A stretch of DNA of 64,000 nucleotides from JBMYRH01 sp049602155 (lineage in GTDB: Bacteria > Myxococcota_A > UBA9042 > PHBI01 > JBMYRH01): positions 1-64,000 of the forward strand of contig JBMYRH010000007.1 of NCBI GenBank assembly GCA_049602155.1. Direction: 5' to 3'. How positions within the stretch are numbered: the stretch's first letter is position 1; every line of letters starts with the position of its first letter. A program made the translations under genes and the position numbers. Positions 59,250 through 64,000 of this stretch are shown one piece after another. Below the pieces are notes generated by a model, which searched no databases, was not told the origin of the DNA, and was given only the letters and a program-made list of their open reading frames with translations.

Positions 59250-62200
59250 AGTGTCCCCCTGTCGATCCCCTGACCTCCGCGATGAACTGAGAGGTGCATG
59301 CGACGTCTCCACAGCATCGAACCGACCAGGAGCATCACAAGCGCTGGCCATGCAGTTCGCCCACTGCTTGTGGCACTACAGCCCCCCTCTTCCCCCTCTG
59401 GCGGTCCATTAGGCTTGTCTGGACCATTGATGTCAGGCGGGTCCCCCGTGACCGGGATCTCGAAGGCCTCTATGAGCTGCCCCTCGAGTGTCACTGTGAG
59501 GCGAATGGTGTCTTGGTCATCGCGCGGCATGACGTCCCCGACGAGGCTCCCCGCCGAGCTGAGCTCAAGGCTCGCGTACCAATCTCCCCCTTCTAGGGTC
59601 ACAGTTGGCCACACATCGGCCCCCAACAGCTCCCCGTAGGCGTTCATCACGCCGATACGCAGGCGCGCGCGCTCGTAGGCCGTGCGGTTTATCGCCGTCT
59701 TCGAAATCGTCGCCCAGCTCGCGTCGACATCTACCGGCTGTGGGGGGCGTGACGAGACGATGAATTCGCAAGCCCCCAAAAGCTCACCGCTCGGCGAAAT
59801 GACGCGTATGCGCCCCTCCCCTTCGGTGTCCCCCACTCGGAGGCTGAAGCTCATATCTTTCAACCCTACGCTCACGTGTGGCGGCTCACTGACCGTCGCG
59901 CCGTCGACCTCCAACGTCACGATGCTAGTCGGAGCCAAGACGGAATGGCCGTCGGCGTCATAGAGCGTAAGGACCCCCGCGACTGTCTCATGCATCGGCG
60001 CGACCCGCGTTCTCAGGAGTCCGCACTCGGCGCCGACGATCAAGGCCGCCAACGCGCTCTCTGTGGCGGGCTGGTAGACCGGGATCTCCACAGGCTCAGC
60101 GTCTGCATGATCCCGCAACCACAACGTATCGACCCCTTCGAGGGCGCCCCAATCGACAAAGAGGCTCGTGCGGCGCATGTCTGACTCGCGGGTGCTTGAC
60201 GCGATCGGCACAGGCGCGCCATCCGGAGTGGTCAGTGACCACTCTGCGCCATCATAGAGCTGGATTTCACCTGGATAAGCGTGCACGTGGGCCTCAAAGG
60301 AGCCCGACTCCTGCACCGTCCCGATTGGCCTCACAGGGTACACATCCATAAAGGGTGCCCTCGGATCGATGACGTACCCCGTCGGTCGCTCCCATGCGCC
60401 GACCGTCTCTCCGCCAGCATTTAGCGTCACCTGCATCAGCCCCGAGCCCGGCGCCACGACATCAGCGCTCAGCGTCCGCGCGGTGGTGTCTGCCCCGGCC
60501 CATGGCACCGAGACGCCATCGACCGTCAACGCCACATCCGCCCCCGCGACGGGCGAGAGCCCACCGACCTGACTGACGGTCAGCGTCGCAGCCTCCCCAG
60601 GGACAAGGAGGGCGGGCGCCGTGGTCAAGAGCCACGACGCGCTCATCGATGGCAAGCCGAGTGGGGGGCGCTCATCAAGCCCGACCAGCCTCGTTCCGCT
60701 CATAGGCGGGCTGACCTCACAGACGCCCTCGCAGCACACCCAGGCCTCCTCGTCGTTCATCGCGCAGGCCTGCGCCGCTCCGGTCCCGGCGGGGTCCAGC
60801 GTCAGGCGGCCATCCTCGCCCTGGCTCACCCACCGAGGCTCCTCTGCGTGGGCCAAAGTCAGGCCAGCGGGGATCTCGTGAATACTCGACGCACCGGAAG
60901 GCCAGCTGACGGTCATCACGCGAGCCTCCTCGGCACACGCCGGCCATGCAAAATGAAGCTCGGGCGCCTCACGGGCCCCCATCTTCCCACCTGAAGTGAG
61001 GTGTCGCACATGAGTCACCTCACCACATCTGCCGGTCACGACAGCCCCAGTCGGCGGCATAGCGCTGACCGTCGGGTTCAATCGCAGTGTAAGGAGCGCA
61101 GTGCTCTCTGCCACGGCGGTGACGTTATGCCACACGTGGACATCGCTCGAGAGGCCATCCAACCCCACATCCGGGCGGCCGTCCCCTTCAAGGTCTCCCA
61201 CCGCGAAGCTCTTCCCCTCACCGTCACCTTCTTCACTCGGGACGGTCGCGCGCTCGAAGTGACCATCCTCACGCTGAAGGTAGAGCAAGTCTGACGCCCA
61301 GGCCGATGCCATCGTCGTCGTGAAGCTCCCCGGGAGCCCGTGCCGTACAAGGAGGTCCAAGCGGCCATCTGAGTCCATATCGACCATCGAAGGAGACCAT
61401 TGAACGCGGAGGCCAATCGACGCCCATTCGTGGAGGATGCCGAGCGCCGCCGTCTGGTCATCAAAGTCCCCGAAGGCGGAGCCCATCACCAGGAGGTCTT
61501 GCCCTCGAGAGGTGTTGTAGAGGTCCAAATAGCCATCCTGATTAAGGTCACCGGCCGCCACCCCCATCCCGTGGGTCCCGACATCCCACCGCACCGTGGC
61601 GGGCTCAAAGACGGGGGTCGACGCGCCTGGCTCGGTCCGGTTCCATAAGATCCTGGAGGCCCCGGCGATCGTCGACGTGTCTACGCTCTCGATCACATCA
61701 AGGCGACCATCTGCGTCCAAGTCGACCAGGACAATCCCCAGCGAGAGGCCACCACGGGGAGCCGCTTCGATGCGCTCGAAGCGCCCTTGACCGCGATTCA
61801 TCAGGATAAAATTCGGAGGACCGCTGAAGTTCAAGCGCTCGACACCGCCGCGGCCGATCCCCACGTAGACGTCCGGTAGCCCATCTCTGTTGAGATCCCC
61901 CACCGGCATATCGCTGGCGCTCCGAGACGCGAAGACCGGGAGCGGCACTCCGACCGGGGCCAATTCGTCAGGCGCAATCACTCGATAAAGCGAAGGCTCG
62001 AACCCTGCGCCCAAGAGCTCCTCGACCCCATCTCCATCCACATCGAGCACGGCGAACGAGCGCCCCACCTCAGCGCCTGAGGGGAGCGTCACCTTGGTCG
62101 CTTGAAGCGCCCCCCCCTCGTCGACGAAGACGCGATAGATCTCGCGGTCCGCGCAGAGCAGCAAGTCGGGCTCGCCGTCCATGGTGACATCCCACCACAC

Positions 62201-62353
62201 CGGTACGCGCCCATCCGCGTGCTCGCTGAGCCCTCCGCTGCCCTGCTCAGCCAAGGCCCGCCACTTCTCAAAGCTAGGCGCGACAGCCTGCGCAGGGCCA
62301 GGTCGACCGATGAAGCACAGAGCGAAGAGTGTGAGGAGAGCAAATCGCGACAT
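59246..62353 (-). CDS. FG-GAP/ASPIC-UnbV surface protein with MYXO-CTERM-like tail
   Basis: About 1035 residues from the ATG at 62353, with a Sec signal (SRFALLTLFALCFIG...AQA); an ATG 12 bases earlier is possible. Residues about 30-460 hold FG-GAP/VCBS-type beta-propeller repeats with D-x-D-x-D-G calcium loops (LDVDGDGVEEL, GDLNRDGLPDVYVG, DLDADGRLDV, GDLEGDGRPDVG). An ASPIC/UnbV domain spans about 480-550. Several Ig-like beta-sandwich domains follow to about 990. The end has CSATSSGR, a membrane helix (TAWPALVMLLVGSML) and RRR, a MYXO-CTERM-like signal, but with a 17-residue tail after it. Ligand unknown; probably a surface-sorted adhesin. A small lipoprotein gene overlaps its end. Confidence 0.84.
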   Translation of the reverse strand: MSRFALLTLFALCFIGRPGPAQAVAPSFEKWRALAEQGSGGLSEHADGRVPVWWDVTMDGEPDLLLCADREIYRVFVDEGGALQATKVTLPSGAEVGRSFAVLDVDGDGVEELLGAGFEPSLYRVIAPDELAPVGVPLPVFASRSASDMPVGDLNRDGLPDVYVGIGRGGVERLNFSGPPNFILMNRGQGRFERIEAAPRGGLSLGIVLVDLDADGRLDVIESVDTSTIAGASRILWNRTEPGASTPVFEPATVRWDVGTHGMGVAAGDLNQDGYLDLYNTSRGQDLLVMGSAFGDFDDQTAALGILHEWASIGLRVQWSPSMVDMDSDGRLDLLVRHGLPGSFTTTMASAWASDLLYLQREDGHFERATVPSEEGDGEGKSFAVGDLEGDGRPDVGLDGLSSDVHVWHNVTAVAESTALLTLRLNPTVSAMPPTGAVVTGRCGEVTHVRHLTSGGKMGAREAPELHFAWPACAEEARVMTVSWPSGASSIHEIPAGLTLAHAEEPRWVSQGEDGRLTLDPAGTGAAQACAMNDEEAWVCCEGVCEVSPPMSGTRLVGLDERPPLGLPSMSASWLLTTAPALLVPGEAATLTVSQVGGLSPVAGADVALTVDGVSVPWAGADTTARTLSADVVAPGSGLMQVTLNAGGETVGAWERPTGYVIDPRAPFMDVYPVRPIGTVQESGSFEAHVHAYPGEIQLYDGAEWSLTTPDGAPVPIASSTRESDMRRTSLFVDWGALEGVDTLWLRDHADAEPVEIPVYQPATESALAALIVGAECGLLRTRVAPMHETVAGVLTLYDADGHSVLAPTSIVTLEVDGATVSEPPHVSVGLKDMSFSLRVGDTEGEGRIRVISPSGELLGACEFIVSSRPPQPVDVDASWATISKTAINRTAYERARLRIGVMNAYGELLGADVWPTVTLEGGDWYASLELSSAGSLVGDVMPRDDQDTIRLTVTLEGQLIEAFEIPVTGDPPDINGPDKPNGPPEGEEGGCSATSSGRTAWPALVMLLVGSMLWRRRMHLSVHRGGQGIDRGTL

Positions 62354-62417
62354 GCCTGAGAGCATAGGCCAGCGCCCATCCTGCATCAAAAGCAGGCCGT
62401 CGAAAGTCGAGGTGCGA

Positions 62418-64000
62418 TCAACCGACGGCGGCGAATGCACGCTGTGAAAGTTCCTCATCCGTAAAGGGGGTGGGCCGCAGCGTATCGCTCTTGTCGACGA
62501 CCTCATCGCTGATGCACGCGTGCGCCATCTCTTGGAGCTGCGTGAGCGTCGCAGCCAGGGTCCACTGACCCATATAGGTCGACGCACCTTCGTACCCCTG
62601 TAGCCGATACTCCTCATGGGTGGTCAGGTAACCGCAGTACGTGTTCGCGTACCCTGAGACGACGGCGTGCGTCACCCCTGCTGGCGCCATGATCCGACGG
62701 ACGAGGGCCTTCATCCGTCGCGCAGCCACCGTCGTCGGCTCGAAGGGGACTGCGATGATCGCCAAGCCACCCACTTGCACGATCTGGAGCGGCAACACAT
62801 CGGGGGTCCAGGACCGCGTCCCCAGAGCGCCCTTCCGCACCAAAGTGCGCAACCTCGCAATAGTAGGGTCCACGGCGCTGGGGACCGGGGCGAGCGCTTG
62901 TCGAAAGAGCCCCAAGATCCGACTGTTGGCTCCTCGACCTGGCTCAATCATCGGGAACTTGGTCCCGTGAGGGCTCGCGGTCAACGCGCGTTGCTGCCCC
63001 ACGAAGACCGCGCGGAGGCGGTGATAAAGCCCCAGCATGCGGTTAAGCAACCAAGTCAAACCACCGAGCTTGAACAAGGGACCGGGGCCGTCGCGTGTGC
63101 CTCGCGCCATTGAGATACCCAGCGTCGCCGTGCCCGTCGTCGCGCCTTCACAGCCAGGTCCAAACTCGGGCGCCGCATGCGCCGCCCGGTAGTCCACGTA
63201 CCGAAAGCTGGTGCGCACCTGAGGGGTCAAGAGATCGGCCGGGTCACAGCGCTCCATAAGCGCTCTCGCCTGTCGGTATTGAATGTCACCGTTGTGCTTC
63301 GCGCTCTCAAGGTCATCCTCACAGGCCCCTACCGCCAACCCTCGCGAGCTATCCCATCGATAGTTCGGCGTCACGTCCCCCGCGCTGGTTTGAGGAAACG
63401 CTGCTTCAAACGAGGCGCTCTCCCAGGCTGAGGCTGCATGGGCCTCCAGCGCCCGAGACGCGAACCCTTTGTTGTCAGGGTGGACCTTTTGGTTATCCGC
63501 GTGGAGGTTGCAAGCATGAACGCCGAACCAGTTGATCGCCCCTAACGGGCGCCCCTCGGCATCGTCAAATCGGAGGGTCGTCATCTCTCGGTCAATGGCC
63601 AGGTGTGCCTGATCCGGCTGCAACGGGCTGACGTCCTCGTTGCTGTTGTACGCGGCCATGGCCCGATTGATCCCCACCTGCTCATCGACCGGGATCTCGC
63701 CGTACTTGAGGGACAAGCGCCCTGGCTGGAGCGCACGCACTGCGGTCAAGATGGCCTGACAGACGCCCTCGACGATGGCGTCAAAGATCGGCTTCACGTA
63801 GCCAGCGATGGAGAGGTTAAAGAGCACGTGATGTGAGTAGCCACCTGGTCCGCTGTGAGTATGCGTGGCGGTCAACATCAGGGTGTGTGCGTCCAAGCCG
63901 AGGTCGGGATGGTCACGCTGAAGGCGCTCTATCACCGCCCGATGGACGCTCTGCGTGATACCCCACAGTTCGGCGTTCACAAAGACGAAGCGGGCCCCGC
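62418..64000 (-). CDS. Neutral/alkaline non-lysosomal ceramidase-like protein (partial)
   Basis: At least 527 residues; the frame stays open to the right edge (GARFVFVNAELWG), so the N-terminus lies outside. The motif THTHSGPGGYSHH near the visible N-terminus and the downstream INWFGVHACNLHADNQKVHPDNKG match the zinc ligands of neutral ceramidases, and CGYLTTHEEYRLQGYEGASTYMG near the C-terminus matches their conserved Tyr/Glu segment. The catalytic Ser region is probably FPQTSAGDVTPNY. The ending lies soon after the last domain, without the usual extra beta-sandwich of eukaryotic enzymes. It would hydrolyse N-acyl bonds of sphingolipids. It is on the same strand as the FG-GAP gene, 64 bases upstream of it. 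Confidence 0.88.
   Translation of the reverse strand, partial: GARFVFVNAELWGITQSVHRAVIERLQRDHPDLGLDAHTLMLTATHTHSGPGGYSHHVLFNLSIAGYVKPIFDAIVEGVCQAILTAVRALQPGRLSLKYGEIPVDEQVGINRAMAAYNSNEDVSPLQPDQAHLAIDREMTTLRFDDAEGRPLGAINWFGVHACNLHADNQKVHPDNKGFASRALEAHAASAWESASFEAAFPQTSAGDVTPNYRWDSSRGLAVGACEDDLESAKHNGDIQYRQARALMERCDPADLLTPQVRTSFRYVDYRAAHAAPEFGPGCEGATTGTATLGISMARGTRDGPGPLFKLGGLTWLLNRMLGLYHRLRAVFVGQQRALTASPHGTKFPMIEPGRGANSRILGLFRQALAPVPSAVDPTIARLRTLVRKGALGTRSWTPDVLPLQIVQVGGLAIIAVPFEPTTVAARRMKALVRRIMAPAGVTHAVVSGYANTYCGYLTTHEEYRLQGYEGASTYMGQWTLAATLTQLQEMAHACISDEVVDKSDTLRPTPFTDEELSQRAFAAVG

Overview
The window is GC-rich, densely coding bacterial chromosome; no gap between genes exceeds about 220 bases. 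It looks like a myxobacterium or relative (Myxococcota, the former Deltaproteobacteria). The signs are: many lipoproteins whose N-terminal cysteine is followed by an acidic Ser/Thr/Asp/Ala-rich linker; long arrays of short Cys-rich repeats of the CDDGN-x-CT kind; MYXO-CTERM-like tails (Cys, membrane helix, Arg cluster); a DUF1592/DUF1552 pair; FHA and kinase-like signalling proteins; and frequent GTG/TTG starts with 1-4 base gene overlaps. I cannot name a species. No rRNA, convincing tRNA, CRISPR array, prophage or complete insertion sequence is visible. Both ends cut through genes: a methyltransferase on the left and a neutral ceramidase on the right.

Layout. 1-4027: methyltransferase tail, then a DUF1592 lipoprotein and Tat-exported DUF1552 protein. 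4255-11340: one minus-strand unit of an FHA/AAA/HTH regulator without the sigma-54 contact motif, a 1349-residue Cys-rich PPC-domain lipoprotein and a membrane pseudokinase. 11416-16120: a minus-strand unit of a surface GH57 glycosidase lipoprotein, a small lipoprotein and a Nudix hydrolase. 16338-20497: a divergent EGF/beta-propeller/DUF1554 lipoprotein overlapping a GNAT/FemAB-like acyltransferase gene. 20658-22508: a YfbK-like VWA lipoprotein.

22646-31951 is the most distinctive part. It is a tight five-gene plus-strand cluster: CPA-antiporter-like protein, TrkA, TrkH, a 1467-residue fusion of an antiporter-like membrane domain to a long helical region plus a P-loop ATPase and winged helix, and an MscS-like channel. 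It reads as a K+/turgor module with a built-in NTPase, and is the best candidate for an undescribed system. An M17 aminopeptidase (31991-33463) follows.

33424-46002 holds a GH25 muramidase, a metzincin-like protease, a TPR protein, an SGNH hydrolase, a patatin/SDR/PIG-L deacetylase unit and a thrombospondin-3/C-type-lectin lipoprotein. 46013-52402 is two minus-strand units: acyl-CoA dehydrogenase, two unknown proteins and a histidine phosphatase; and a membrane protein, a c-type cytochrome lipoprotein and a SIS-domain protein. 52586-57418 has a second Cys-rich C-type-lectin lipoprotein followed by a GMC oxidoreductase with its gluconate-2-dehydrogenase-subunit-3-like partner. 57467-64000 has an orphan transposase-derived (DUF4096) protein, two lipoproteins, an FG-GAP/ASPIC-UnbV protein with a MYXO-CTERM-like tail and the ceramidase.

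Overall the region is dominated by cell-surface proteins (adhesion, glycan, peptide and lipid degradation) plus ion homeostasis and envelope sensing. Functions come from motif recognition by eye; no database search was run.
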